Shown: positions 55,176 through 63,677 of the stretch, piece by piece
Layout: each line of letters starts with the position of its first letter
Position numbering within the stretch: the first letter of the stretch is position 1
DNA from: Tunturiibacter empetritectus
GTDB lineage: Bacteria > Acidobacteriota > Terriglobia > Terriglobales > Acidobacteriaceae
DNA: 64,000 bases
Reading direction: 5' to 3'
Assembly (NCBI RefSeq): GCF_013410875.1
Contig: NZ_JACCCU010000001.1
Coordinates: forward strand, 1 to 64,000
The notes under the pieces: generated by a model
What the model was told of the DNA's origin: nothing
The model's input: the letters and a program-made list of their open reading frames with translations, nothing else
Databases searched by the model: none
Translations under genes and position numbers: made by a program

Positions 55176-56540
55176 TCAAGCCTTGTTCTTGCGCGCGACA
55201 CCAGGCTCATCAGGTAGTGTCAGAAGAAGAACGACCGCTGCAGTGATCATGAGGACACAAATGGACGAGATTCCAGTGTCAAGTCGCCCGGTCTGAGTCT
55301 TGATCCAGCCGAGCAGGGTTGGGCTGATGAAGCCGCCGATTACGCCTATGGAACTCACTGTTGCGATGGCTGCGGGTGCGGCATCACTCCTGAAACAAGT
55401 TGGAGGAACGGCCCAGAACAAGATGCCGCCACCGAAGAGGAAAAAAGCCGCAACTGCCAGAATCAGTACCGTTAGCGCAATGGAGCTGTGAAGAACGTTC
55501 GAAGCCCCCAAGGCAAGCGCAGCTAGCGCGATTGCACCTGCAATGTGCCAGCGTCGCTCACCACGAAGATCGGAAGACCTTGCAATCGCTAAAGCTCCGA
55601 TGATCCCGACGCCATACGGGATGGCGGACAGCAATCCGACTCTGGAAATCGAGCCGACGCCAGCCGTAGTTAGCATCGTGGGCAGCCAGAAGGTAAACGC
55701 ATAGTTGGCGCAGGCGATTGCGAAGTACACGAAGCCCAACGCCCAGACCTGGAAATGCTTAAGGAGTTCGAAGCCCGCTATCAAATGGTCCTTCAGCGTG
55801 GAGTGAGCCTCCGGAATTCCAATGCTGTCCGCGCCTTTCGCGAGGTCGGTGGTTAAGAATGCCTTCTCCCTGTCGTTGAGCCAACCGGCTTGTGAAGGAT
55901 TGTCAGGTAAATACACGAAGCAGATGAGGCCGAGTACCGACGTTGGCAGTCCCTCCAGCAGCAACAGCCATTGCCAACCGGCGAGATTATCTTTCATGTT
56001 TAGTGCTGACATAATCCACCCCGATAGCGGACCGCCAATCATTCCGGCGACCGGAATCGCGAGCATAAACAGAGTCGTCACTCGACCTCGCCTTGCCGCG
56101 GGGAACCAATAGGTAAGATACAAAATCACGCCTGGGAAAAAGCCTGCCTCAAACAAACCGAGAAGAAAGCGGGCAATGTAGAAGTGCAACGGCGTCTTGA
56201 TGAACATCGTGCCGGCGGAAGCAAGACTCCACAACAACATGATCCGCAGAAGTGTGAATCTGATGCCTGAACGCGTCATCCAGAGATTGCTCGGCATCTC
56301 GAATACCACATAGCTGAGGAAGAAGACGCCTGCGCCAAGTCCATAAACTGCATCTGTGAATCCGAGCATCGGCTTCATCTGAAGCTGAGCGTAGCTGACG
56401 TTGATCCGATCGAGGAAGGCGAACAGATAACTTAGAAAAAGCAGAGGAATGAGACGACGCGAGATCTTTCGGTAAAGTCGGCCACTATGTCCGGGCCTTT
56501 CGTTGTCGAGAGATAGGATCAACAGCGCGGGGGCCTTCAT
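55176..56540 (-). CDS. MFS transporter, ACS (anion:cation symporter) type
   Basis: A 454-residue transporter with 12 helices. KISRRLIPLLFLSYLFAFLDRINVSYAQLQM followed by LSYVVFEMPSNLWMTR and RFLLGLFEAGFFPGVILYLTYWFP are hallmarks of the ACS family, which takes up organic anions such as phthalate, glucarate or allantoate. The start at 56540 follows GAGG; a longer frame to 56705 adds an unconserved stretch. It diverges from an SDR gene. Uptake of a carboxylate for the neighbouring enzymes is possible; the substrate is unknown. Confidence 0.88.
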   Translation of the reverse strand: MKAPALLILSLDNERPGHSGRLYRKISRRLIPLLFLSYLFAFLDRINVSYAQLQMKPMLGFTDAVYGLGAGVFFLSYVVFEMPSNLWMTRSGIRFTLLRIMLLWSLASAGTMFIKTPLHFYIARFLLGLFEAGFFPGVILYLTYWFPAARRGRVTTLFMLAIPVAGMIGGPLSGWIMSALNMKDNLAGWQWLLLLEGLPTSVLGLICFVYLPDNPSQAGWLNDREKAFLTTDLAKGADSIGIPEAHSTLKDHLIAGFELLKHFQVWALGFVYFAIACANYAFTFWLPTMLTTAGVGSISRVGLLSAIPYGVGIIGALAIARSSDLRGERRWHIAGAIALAALALGASNVLHSSIALTVLILAVAAFFLFGGGILFWAVPPTCFRSDAAPAAIATVSSIGVIGGFISPTLLGWIKTQTGRLDTGISSICVLMITAAVVLLLTLPDEPGVARKNKA

Positions 56541-56857
56541 CGTAACCTCACGGCCGTATTGGGCCTCAACCTTTTGTCGCCTTAAGGCACAATGATCAAC
56601 GTTGCCGTCTTGGAATTGCAATGTCGGAACGAATACGTCTGGTAGCAGGAGGTCCTCGGGGAATCCCGCGCCCCTTTCGCGCGCACGAATCAAACTGAGA
56701 TTCAATGCTTTCCCTCTGTTGTCGCTCGGGTGTCATTTGGTTGTGGTGGCCGCCTGGATGTAACCTTGATGCATTCCGCAGAACTCACCGCTGAACAAGC
56801 ATACCGTCACCGGTCCGCCCTTGCGCAATGATCTCAAAGGCAGACGAAGGAATGAGA
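56541..56857. other. Divergent intergenic region, MFS and SDR genes
   Basis: About 315 bp between divergent start codons, expected to hold both promoters. No island palindrome is seen. The upstream frame of the MFS gene has no homologous character. Confidence 0.35.
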
Positions 56858-57607
56858 ATGAGTCGTCTTGAAGGAAAAATAGCGCTGGTCACCGGTGGGT
56901 CCCTGGGCTTCGGAGCCGCCATAGCGAGACGTTTGGCTCAAGAAGGCGCGGCGGTCGCCGTGAACTACCCATTTTCAATGCCAGAGGCTGACGCTGTCGT
57001 GTCGCAAATCAAACAATCCGGTGGGAGAGCTATCTCCGTGCGCGCTGATATCACAAAGCGAGACGAAGTTGAGCTCATGATGCGACAGGTCATCGGAGAT
57101 TTCGGGGCGCTGGATATTCTAGTCAACAATGCTGGGGCATACGAATTCGTCGCATTAGAATCCGTAACAGAGGACCACTTCCACAGGCTCTTCAATCTGA
57201 ATGTGTTGGGAACGATTCTGGTGACTCAGGCGGCTCTCCCGCATTTGAAGAAACTGGGTGGCAGTGTCGTAAACATCAGCTCCGTGGTCAGCGTCTGTCC
57301 TTCCGCCCTGGCACCTGTATACTCGGCGACCAAGGGCGCCATTGACGCTCTCACGAAATCACTCGCGAAGGCACATGCCGACCGCCAGATTCGTTTCAAT
57401 ACTGTGAATCCTGGTCTGACTCCTACCGACGGTGTGCAGAAGCTCGGTACATTCGGCGCAGATCTGCTTCAGGAAATATTGGAGCAGACGCCCCTGCGCC
57501 GCAATGGGATGGTGCAGGATGTTGCCGCAGCAGTCGTTTTTTTTGCCTCGGAAGAGTCCAGCTTCATCACCGGAGAGAGTCTACTTGTCTCAGGCGGACG
57601 CCGTTGA
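56858..57607 (+). CDS. Short-chain dehydrogenase/reductase (FabG-like)
   Basis: A 249-residue classical SDR: cofactor loop TGGSLGFGAAIARRL, NNAGAYEF, catalytic Ser in VNISSVVSVCPS, YSATKGAI with Tyr and Lys, and an intact C-terminus (ITGESLLVSGGR). The residues after beta-2 (NYPFSMPEADAV) fit NADP use. The start at 56858 has AAGGA six bases upstream. It is convergent with two further SDR genes, to which it is related. Substrate unknown. Confidence 0.88.
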   Translation: MSRLEGKIALVTGGSLGFGAAIARRLAQEGAAVAVNYPFSMPEADAVVSQIKQSGGRAISVRADITKRDEVELMMRQVIGDFGALDILVNNAGAYEFVALESVTEDHFHRLFNLNVLGTILVTQAALPHLKKLGGSVVNISSVVSVCPSALAPVYSATKGAIDALTKSLAKAHADRQIRFNTVNPGLTPTDGVQKLGTFGADLLQEILEQTPLRRNGMVQDVAAAVVFFASEESSFITGESLLVSGGRR

Positions 57608-57670
57608 CGAAGAGGACGCGAGGCTTTCAGCCGGGAGGGCCGGTGTTTCTCGCATCCCCTCGTCCTGTGA

Positions 57671-58417
57671 CTAGTGGAGCCCACCTCCGGCGGTGATTAG
57701 CTCGCCGGTGAGCCAACCAGCCTGATCTGAAGCGAGAAATACAGCGATATCGGCAATATCATCCGGCTGTCCAATCCGGCCCAATGGAACGGAGGCCACA
57801 TGCTCTTTATCAAAGTCCGAGCCGATAAACCCCGCGCTATGCGTGCCTTCGGTCTCGATTAAACCAGGGTTCAGTGCATTCACGCGAATGCCCTTACCGC
57901 CAAGCTCTTTACTGAGAACACCGGTCAGGGCATCTACTGCTCCTTTGGTGGCCGAATACACAGAGCTGCCTGCGGGCGTGATGCGGCTTACTACCGAGCC
58001 GATGTTGATAATGCTCCCTCCCTTGCCGATGTGCTTAACCGCGGCCTGTGTGACCAGCAGAATGCCAAGCACATTGATGTCGAACTGCTTGTGGAAGTGT
58101 TCAGGAGTGATGACGTCGATCGGACCAAACTCATATACGCCCGAGTTGTTTACCAAGATATCGAGTTTGCCAAAGTTCTTAACTGCGGCATCAACGATTG
58201 CTTGTGCTTCGACCGGCTTGCTCACATCACCCTGGACGGCAACAGCCTTGCCACCGGCCTTCACAATTGCCTCCACCACTACTTCAGCACCCGACTTGCT
58301 GGATGCGTAATTCACGACAACAGAAGCCCCAGCCGCTCCGAGCGCCTTTGCTATGCCTGCGCCGATGCCTTTGGATGCACCTGTAACAACCGCAACTTTT
58401 CCTGCCAACGTGCTCAT
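57671..58417 (-). CDS. Short-chain dehydrogenase/reductase (FabG-like)
   Basis: A 248-residue classical SDR with TGASKGIGAGIAKAL, NNSGVYEFGPI, catalytic Ser in INIGSVVSRITPAGS and YSATKGAV, and end WLTGELITAGGG. NYASSKSGAEVV after beta-2 suits NADP. The start at 58417 has GGGAG seven bases upstream. It closely resembles the SDR at 58989 (NNAGVYAFGPI), with a SnoaL-like gene between them on the same strand, as expected of a duplicated unit in one operon. Confidence 0.9.
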   Translation of the reverse strand: MSTLAGKVAVVTGASKGIGAGIAKALGAAGASVVVNYASSKSGAEVVVEAIVKAGGKAVAVQGDVSKPVEAQAIVDAAVKNFGKLDILVNNSGVYEFGPIDVITPEHFHKQFDINVLGILLVTQAAVKHIGKGGSIINIGSVVSRITPAGSSVYSATKGAVDALTGVLSKELGGKGIRVNALNPGLIETEGTHSAGFIGSDFDKEHVASVPLGRIGQPDDIADIAVFLASDQAGWLTGELITAGGGLH

Positions 58418-58503
58418 GGTCAAACTCCCTAATGTGCCGAACGATCTGTTAAGTTCCAATATGTCGACCAACGTTCAATGGATGGGGGCCGGAAGAGATG
58501 CGA

Positions 58504-58887
58504 TTATGGTTGCAGGAGAGCCATCACAGAGGTCGGATCCCAGAATGCTCGTACAAGCTCAATCTTCCCTTGTTCCGTACAATGCAATACGTCGATTCCG
58601 TCGAAATCACACGCACTCCCGCTCGGACCAACGGCCCTTCCAGTCCACTTGACCGCCGCAATCTCACCGATTATGTAGACATTGTTTTCAGTCAAGCTTA
58701 CGAGCTGAAAGCTGGAGAATGTTTGCGCAAAAAAGGCGCGAATGACTTCTGCGCCGATCTTCGGCGGAGTTCCGACGGGGTCGTATAGCTCCGCGTTCGG
58801 ACTAAATGCCGTCATAAGGCGATCAACATCCATCGCACGGATGGCCGCAAAGTATTCAGACACGGCATGTTTAGTTGATGCTGACAT
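58504..58887 (-). CDS. SnoaL/NTF2-like protein (ketosteroid-isomerase-like)
   Basis: A 127-residue alpha+beta barrel protein. HAVSEYFAAIRAMDVDRLMTAFSPNAELYDPVGTPPKIG opens the cone-shaped pocket, and AAVKWTGRAVGPSGSACDFDGIDVLHC builds the sheet. Such proteins act as isomerases, hydrolases or cyclases on small hydrophobic molecules, or bind them. A catalytic Asp cannot be assigned. It lies between two related SDR genes on the same strand. Metabolism of a carbonyl compound by the three together is an inference. Confidence 0.82.
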   Translation of the reverse strand: MSASTKHAVSEYFAAIRAMDVDRLMTAFSPNAELYDPVGTPPKIGAEVIRAFFAQTFSSFQLVSLTENNVYIIGEIAAVKWTGRAVGPSGSACDFDGIDVLHCTEQGKIELVRAFWDPTSVMALLQP

Positions 58888-58988
58888 CGGGAATCACCTC
58901 TTTATCGTGAGCTCACTGTGAAGTCCGCGACCAAGTCACGGACAGTTGCTTGTGCTTGCGGCGAAAAGCGCAGCAAGCATTGAGCGAC

Positions 58989-59735
58989 CTATTCGCCACC
59001 CGCGACGAGAATCAACTCGCCACTGATCCAACGAGAGTCATCCGACGCCAGGAAGACGACGGGCAATGCAACATCGTCCACCTCGCCCATACGACCGAGC
59101 GGCGTGATCGAGACGTAGTGCTTTTGCATCGGGCTGTCCTTGAGACCCGCTGCTATGAATCCTTCGGTCGTGATTACACCTGGGTTGAGCGAGTTGACGC
59201 GGATCTTGCGCGGGCCGAGCTCCTTAGACAGTACTTTCGTGATCGCGTCCACGGCAGCTTTGCTGGCGGAAGAAATAAGTGAGTTCGCCGGAGCCACGGA
59301 ATTTACGCGGGAGCCGATATTGATAATGCTTCCCCCCTCTGCTGGGAAGAGAGGAAGAGCTGCCTTCGTGGTCAGAATTAGCCCCAAGACATTCAGGTTG
59401 TGCTCGTGATGATACTTAGCGGCGGTCACTTCCTCGATCGGACCGAAAGCATAAACCCCAGCATTATTCACGAGAATATCGAGGTGACCGTATTCTGCCT
59501 TCGTCTTTTGAAACAGCTCTGCGATCTGTTTTTCATCGGAAACGTCGGCACCCACGGCAATTGCGGTTCCTCCTGACGCCACAATGGCCGCAACGACTTG
59601 ATCTGCCCCTTCTTTGCTGGTGTGGTAATTGACAACCACCGAAGCTCCCTCGGCTGCCAGACATTTAGCTGCAGCCGCACCAATACCCTTTGATGCTCCA
59701 GTAACAACGGCGACCTTGCCTTCCAATTTCCTCAT
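58989..59735 (-). CDS. Short-chain dehydrogenase/reductase (FabG-like)
   Basis: A 248-residue classical SDR: TGASKGIGAAAAKCL, NNAGVYAFGPI, catalytic Ser in INIGSRVNSVAPANS, and WISGELILVAGGE at the end. In the position of the usual YxxxK the sequence reads LISSASKAAV, so the catalytic Tyr appears replaced by Ser. If so, the enzyme has altered or no dehydrogenase activity. The rest of the fold is intact. It is first in the SDR-SnoaL-SDR group and diverges from the PfpI gene with its island palindrome. Confidence 0.88.
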   Translation of the reverse strand: MRKLEGKVAVVTGASKGIGAAAAKCLAAEGASVVVNYHTSKEGADQVVAAIVASGGTAIAVGADVSDEKQIAELFQKTKAEYGHLDILVNNAGVYAFGPIEEVTAAKYHHEHNLNVLGLILTTKAALPLFPAEGGSIINIGSRVNSVAPANSLISSASKAAVDAITKVLSKELGPRKIRVNSLNPGVITTEGFIAAGLKDSPMQKHYVSITPLGRMGEVDDVALPVVFLASDDSRWISGELILVAGGE

Positions 59736-59866
59736 TGAGTGTTCCTTCCAAAACTAAAGTGACTACATATGCAATGGGATGCGCCGCGTTGTGGAAACGA
59801 TTGAGAAAGTTGTGGTTTTGCACAGTAGTTCTTTAGAGTGGCATGTTTCCACTCTTTCGAGGGTTG

Positions 59867-59901
59867 TTGACAAGGCATGTATGTCTCTTCAATATATGAA
59901 G
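59867..59901 (+). promoter_or_regulatory. Island palindrome site 5 on a sigma-70-like promoter
   Basis: TTGACA (59867-59872), 17 bp, CAATAT (59890-59895), with CTTCA-ATATA-TGAAG (59887-59901) over the -10 box. The offset from -35 box to palindrome is identical to site 4 (20 bp). The PfpI gene begins 79 bp downstream. Confidence 0.72.
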
Positions 59902-59979
59902 TGAGTGGACATGTGCGCCTCTCGGTCAGCTTCGCACGATCAGGTGCAGGCTGCAACAAATCAGAATCATGGAGAACAC

Positions 59980-60666
59980 ATGAAAGTCCTTTTTATCGCA
60001 ACAAGCGTTGAGCATGGATTGTGGTTGGCGGAGCTCACTCATCCCTATTGGCATCTGAGCGAACGCGACGTCGAGATCGACATCGCGAGCCCCAAAGGCG
60101 GCAAGCTGACGTGGTTCGCAGCGAGCGATCCCTACGATCCGAACTCACAAGAGGCCAATGACATCGTCAGCAAGGGCTTCCTCTCCGATAAGGCTCTGGT
60201 GGCAAAACTTGAAACGACTCTGCCGCTGGCAGGCTTGGATCTGACCAGCTACGACGCAGTGCATGTGGCCGGTGGTGGTGGCGCAGCTGTTGACCTCTAT
60301 CCAAATCCGGACGTTGCCAAAACACTGGAGCATTTCTTCGCTGCCGGGAAGGTAGTCGGTGCAATTTGCCACGGTGCGATCTCTCTCGGGAACAACCCTG
60401 AGCGGATCAAGGGACGTCAGGTAACGGGCTACTCCCTCGCCGAAGACGTGGAGTTAGAGAAGTTCTTCGGCAAGAACTTCCTGCCGAACTACCCTCAGCC
60501 GATTTTGGAACAAGCCGGTGCGATCTACAGCTGCGCTGAGCCGAATGGGCTTCGCGTCATTGTTGACGGAAGGCTCGTCACTGGGCAGAGCCAATACTCA
60601 GCGTCTGAATACGCTCTGCAGCTTCACCATCTGCTGGCGGGCAGCAGCCCGGTTGTGATCGTGTAA
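59980..60666 (+). CDS. DJ-1/PfpI family protein, Hsp31-like
   Basis: A 228-residue class I glutamine-amidotransferase-like protein. KVLFIATSVEHGLWLAELTHPYWHL opens the fold. The nucleophile elbow is GAICHGAISL with the catalytic Cys. An acidic residue near the elbow (Glu17 in VEHGLWLAEL) fits the family's Glu/Cys/His arrangement. Relatives act as glyoxalase III, chaperone or protein deglycase, so they protect against reactive carbonyls. The start at 59980 has GGAG five bases upstream. Palindrome 5 covers its promoter. A quinone-reductase-like gene follows. Confidence 0.88.
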   Translation: MKVLFIATSVEHGLWLAELTHPYWHLSERDVEIDIASPKGGKLTWFAASDPYDPNSQEANDIVSKGFLSDKALVAKLETTLPLAGLDLTSYDAVHVAGGGGAAVDLYPNPDVAKTLEHFFAAGKVVGAICHGAISLGNNPERIKGRQVTGYSLAEDVELEKFFGKNFLPNYPQPILEQAGAIYSCAEPNGLRVIVDGRLVTGQSQYSASEYALQLHHLLAGSSPVVIV

Positions 60667-60870
60667 GAGGAATTTTCAAGCAACCCGCGCAACCTTCGTG
60701 CTTAGGGGTTCGGCTGCCAACAGCCGGGCTTCTGAGTCGGGTGCGTCTCACAAGGGCGCTTTCGACTAGATCCGGTTCGCCCTATATGACGGCTTGATGG
60801 GCCTGTTCCAGGAGTTGCCAGATAGGGTACTCATGTTTGAACGCGTCGACGAAGAGCAGAAGGAGCCTTC

Positions 60871-61863
60871 TTGAAAGCAGCTTGGTACACGAAGAACGGC
60901 AGTGCCAGAGACGTACTGCAAGTGGGTCATCTAGAGAAACCGGAAGCCGGGCCGGGTCAGGTGCTCGTTCGTGTTCACGCGATTGGGGTGAATCCATCCG
61001 ATACCAAGGCCCGGACAGGTATTCCCTTGCCAGTCGGAGTGGAGCGGATCATCCCCCATCAAGACGGTGCTGGAGTAATTGAAGCCGTCGGAGACGGCAT
61101 TTCTCCGTCACGGATCGGGGAGAGTGTATGGATGTACGAAGCTCTCTATTCGGGTGGAACCGGTTGCGCTGCAGAATATGTTGCTGTCCCAAGTGCTAAC
61201 GCAGTCTACCTTCCAGACGTTGTCCCATTCGAGATCGGAGCATGCCTGGGCGTCCCCGCTCTCACGGCCCATCGTTGTGTCTATGCGGATGGTCCGGTAA
61301 ATGATCTGAAGGTGCTAGTAACCGGCGGAGCAGGGGCTGTTGGCGCTCATGCGATCCAGTTTGCTAAACATGGCGGTGCCACCGTTTTTACTACCGTGAG
61401 TAACGAGAGGCAAGTCGCTATTGCCAGAGCCGCCGGCGCGGACGTCATCATCGACCGAACCAGGGAGGATCAGGTTACTCGCTTAGGGGAGTGGGTCGGG
61501 AGAGCAAACGAGCGAATCATAGATCGCGTAATTGACGTTGCTTTCGGAGCCAACCTCGACACCACGATGAAGGTGCTCAAAGAGAACGGCGTGATCGCGA
61601 CCTACAGCTCGGATGCGAAACCAGAACCAACGCTGTCTTTCTTTCCGTTGCTCAGACTAGGCGCCACAATTCGATTCATCTTCGTCTACAACATGAGCTC
61701 CGAAGCCCACCAACTTGCGATTGAAGCAACAAACAGAGGACTTCAGGAGGGTTGGCTGCAGACCACAATCGCAGCCCGATTCACCCTTGACCAGATCGAG
61801 GAGGCGCATGAGTTTTCCGAATCTAGCAAGAGCATTGGGAAAGTCGTTATCCTCGTTGATTGA
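60871..61863 (+). CDS. NADPH:quinone oxidoreductase-like (zeta-crystallin type MDR)
   Basis: A 330-residue medium-chain dehydrogenase without the zinc site. The GroES-like half (1-125) is followed by the Rossmann half, with VTGGAGAVGAHAIQFAKHGGATVFTTV binding NADPH. Zeta-crystallin-type enzymes reduce quinones or alkenals. Translation starts at TTG with AAGGAG five bases upstream, which decides an otherwise unusual start. It lies 204 bp after the PfpI gene on the same strand. Quinone handling next to carbonyl defence suits the island's theme. Confidence 0.88.
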   Translation: MKAAWYTKNGSARDVLQVGHLEKPEAGPGQVLVRVHAIGVNPSDTKARTGIPLPVGVERIIPHQDGAGVIEAVGDGISPSRIGESVWMYEALYSGGTGCAAEYVAVPSANAVYLPDVVPFEIGACLGVPALTAHRCVYADGPVNDLKVLVTGGAGAVGAHAIQFAKHGGATVFTTVSNERQVAIARAAGADVIIDRTREDQVTRLGEWVGRANERIIDRVIDVAFGANLDTTMKVLKENGVIATYSSDAKPEPTLSFFPLLRLGATIRFIFVYNMSSEAHQLAIEATNRGLQEGWLQTTIAARFTLDQIEEAHEFSESSKSIGKVVILVD

Positions 61864-61946
61864 TTGGCGTCCCGATTACCCTCGACACGGCGCGATCTCG
61901 TTAGCAGTCGGAGTGGCACGCTATCCTGCCCTCCCAGAGCGCGCGC

Positions 61947-62060
61947 CTACAGTGGTATAACGCTGTCAAAGTTCTTGAGGTCCACGATCAGCAGTCCAGC
62001 TTGCTGATCGTGGAGATACACATCGGCGTAGTCCGGCGGAGTTTGAAGCGATTTGGACAT
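61947..62060 (-). CDS. Possible 37-residue small protein
   Basis: A frame opening at an ATG at 62060 with a strong GGAGG four bases upstream encodes MSKSLQTPPDYADVYLHD and then a hydrophobic end (AGLLIVDLKNFDSVIPL). A perfect 13-bp stem lies inside it. No family is recognised. The ribosome site is the main support. It could equally be the remnant of a longer gene. Confidence 0.3.
   Translation of the reverse strand: MSKSLQTPPDYADVYLHDQQAGLLIVDLKNFDSVIPL
61981..62014. other. Strong hairpin, 13-bp perfect stem
   Basis: TCCACGATCAGCA/TGCTGATCGTGGA pair perfectly around an 8-nt loop. No T-run follows on either strand, so it is not a standard terminator. It falls within the possible small gene. 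Confidence 0.7.
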
Positions 62061-62117
62061 CGTTCCTCCGAAATATGGCACCTTCGATTGTTGCGAGGAA
62101 AGGTTGGTTAGATCGTG

Positions 62118-62139
62118 CCTTTGCCGATAGCGGCAAAGG
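62118..62139. other. Strong hairpin, 9-bp stem, tetraloop
   Basis: CCTTTGCCG/CGGCAAAGG with ATAG loop, followed by no clear T-run. It lies between the ATPase gene and the possible small gene in a 440-bp stretch (61864-62305) that otherwise shows nothing recognisable. It may be an RNA element or the end of a lost mobile fragment. Confidence 0.6.
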
Positions 62140-62305
62140 GATAATCGAGCTGGCCCCCACGGCCTAGTCCGGTGCTCCGCTTGGCAAAAGTTTGTCGCAT
62201 CTTTGTCCCAAATACCTCCCATTGGGCCGGTTTTGCCGACTCTTCCGGCCTGTAAGTCTTTTTTTTGTATTTTAGCTTGGTATTCATTCCATGGCATGGA
62301 GTGAG

Positions 62306-63547
62306 TCAAGCCCATAGGCAAGACATAGGAGCAGCGAAGAGGCGGTCCCCGAAGGGGACGACCTTCGTTCCGTCATAGAGCACGAGCCCGAGTTTCAGAC
62401 CATCACCGCAGGTATCCAACAGCTTCCGCATCCCCTTGAAGTCGCTCGCATGGACCGTTGCGCTCGCTTTGACTTCAATCCCGACCAGTGCGCCATGCTC
62501 ATCCTCGACAATGATGTCGACCTCATCTTGATCCTTATCTCGATAGTGATGGAGCGTATAGCCTTCGTCGGACCATGTGATCTGCTTCATCACTTCGGAA
62601 AATACAAATGTTTCAAGCACCGCACCAAATGTTGAACGGTCCTTTGCTATCTGCTCAGCAGTCAACGCCAGCAAGGCGGCGAGCAACCCAGAGTCGACAA
62701 AATGCAGTTTCGGGGTCTTTATCAGTCGCTTCAGTTCATTACGAAACCATGGGGAGACGCGATGCACGAGAAACAGTTGCTCAAGAATGCCAATGTATTT
62801 TCTCGTTGTCTTATCGTCCATCCCGATCTGGCCGCCGATTTGAGTGAAGTTGGTGAGTTGCCCAGACTGATGAGCAAGCGTCTGGAGCAGCCGCGGTAAC
62901 TGATCGAGCTTCTCTACTTCCGCGATATCGCGCACGTCCCGCTGTACGATCGCTTTCACGTAGTCGCGTGCCCAGGCTTGGCGACGCCGGGAGTCTTCTC
63001 TCCGCAGCATCTCGGGATATCCGCCCACCAGCACCGCATGGACAAGCTGATCCCCAACGATATCTGGCCCTGGCTTTACCAATTTGCTGTTGAATGCCGT
63101 TTTGAGGAAAGTGGGCTCTTTGCCTAGTATCTCGGCTCTGGAGATCGGCATCAGGTTTACGATCTCCATACGGCCCGCAAGACTTTCGGAGACTTGAGGC
63201 AAAGTGAGAATGTTCGCAGAACCTGTCAGAAGGAAACGGCCTGGCCTTCGGTCGCTATCCACAGATCGTTTGATGGCCCTCAGAAGTTCCGGAGCTCTTT
63301 GCACTTCGTCGATGGTGACCAAATCGAATCCACGCACAAAACCAGCCGGGTCGTTACGAGAGGCTTCGAGCACTGTGTCATCATCCAGAGTCACATACTC
63401 GCGTTCCTTGTCGGCAAACTGACGGACGAGCGTAGTCTTGCCACATTGGCGGGGGCCAATCAGCATGACCACGGGAGTATCCTTAAGCGCAGTGGCCACA
63501 CGTTTGGCTGAGAATCGTTGAAAGAGCTGGAAATTGGTATCGGCCAT
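62306..63547 (-). CDS. AAA-14/DUF4143 ATPase
   Basis: A 413-residue protein. The P-loop ATPase domain (about 1-190) has Walker A IGPRQCGKTTLV, Walker B FDLVTIDEVQ and sensor LLTGSANI. The C-terminal DUF4143 part (about 210-400) ends with a PD-(D/E)xK-like core, DEVDIIVEDEHGALVGIEVKAS. Many bacteria carry numerous copies of this family; roles are mostly unknown and some are linked with mobile or toxin-like loci. The gene is the last in the element. A row of 22-bp operator-like repeats lies 16 bp before its start. It may regulate itself. Confidence 0.9.
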   Translation of the reverse strand: MADTNFQLFQRFSAKRVATALKDTPVVMLIGPRQCGKTTLVRQFADKEREYVTLDDDTVLEASRNDPAGFVRGFDLVTIDEVQRAPELLRAIKRSVDSDRRPGRFLLTGSANILTLPQVSESLAGRMEIVNLMPISRAEILGKEPTFLKTAFNSKLVKPGPDIVGDQLVHAVLVGGYPEMLRREDSRRRQAWARDYVKAIVQRDVRDIAEVEKLDQLPRLLQTLAHQSGQLTNFTQIGGQIGMDDKTTRKYIGILEQLFLVHRVSPWFRNELKRLIKTPKLHFVDSGLLAALLALTAEQIAKDRSTFGAVLETFVFSEVMKQITWSDEGYTLHHYRDKDQDEVDIIVEDEHGALVGIEVKASATVHASDFKGMRKLLDTCGDGLKLGLVLYDGTKVVPFGDRLFAAPMSCLWA

Positions 63548-63562
63548 CTCGGATTATTGTAG

Positions 63563-63625
63563 CGTCTAATCCGGATTAGAGTTCCGTCCAATTCGGATTG
63601 GACGCCCGTCTAAACCGGAAGGCAG
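63563..63625. promoter_or_regulatory. Three 22-bp tandem operator-like repeats before the ATPase gene
   Basis: Centres at 63572.5, 63594.5 and 63616.5, exactly two helical turns apart. Unit 1 is TCTAATCCGGATTAGA (perfect palindrome), unit 2 is TCCAATTCGGATTGGA (perfect arms), and unit 3 is a degenerate half (TCTAAACCGGAAGG). The spacing places dimers on one face of DNA, as in autoregulated systems. Confidence 0.7.
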
Positions 63626-63677
63626 AGAGCGTCCCAACGTGGTTCCGCAATCAGATAAGAGGCGATGCTTCTGGAGA

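Noticed and set aside
58908..58924. Possible sixth island palindrome before the SnoaL-like gene
   Set aside because: Only the TGAAGT half-site is present; the other arm does not match.
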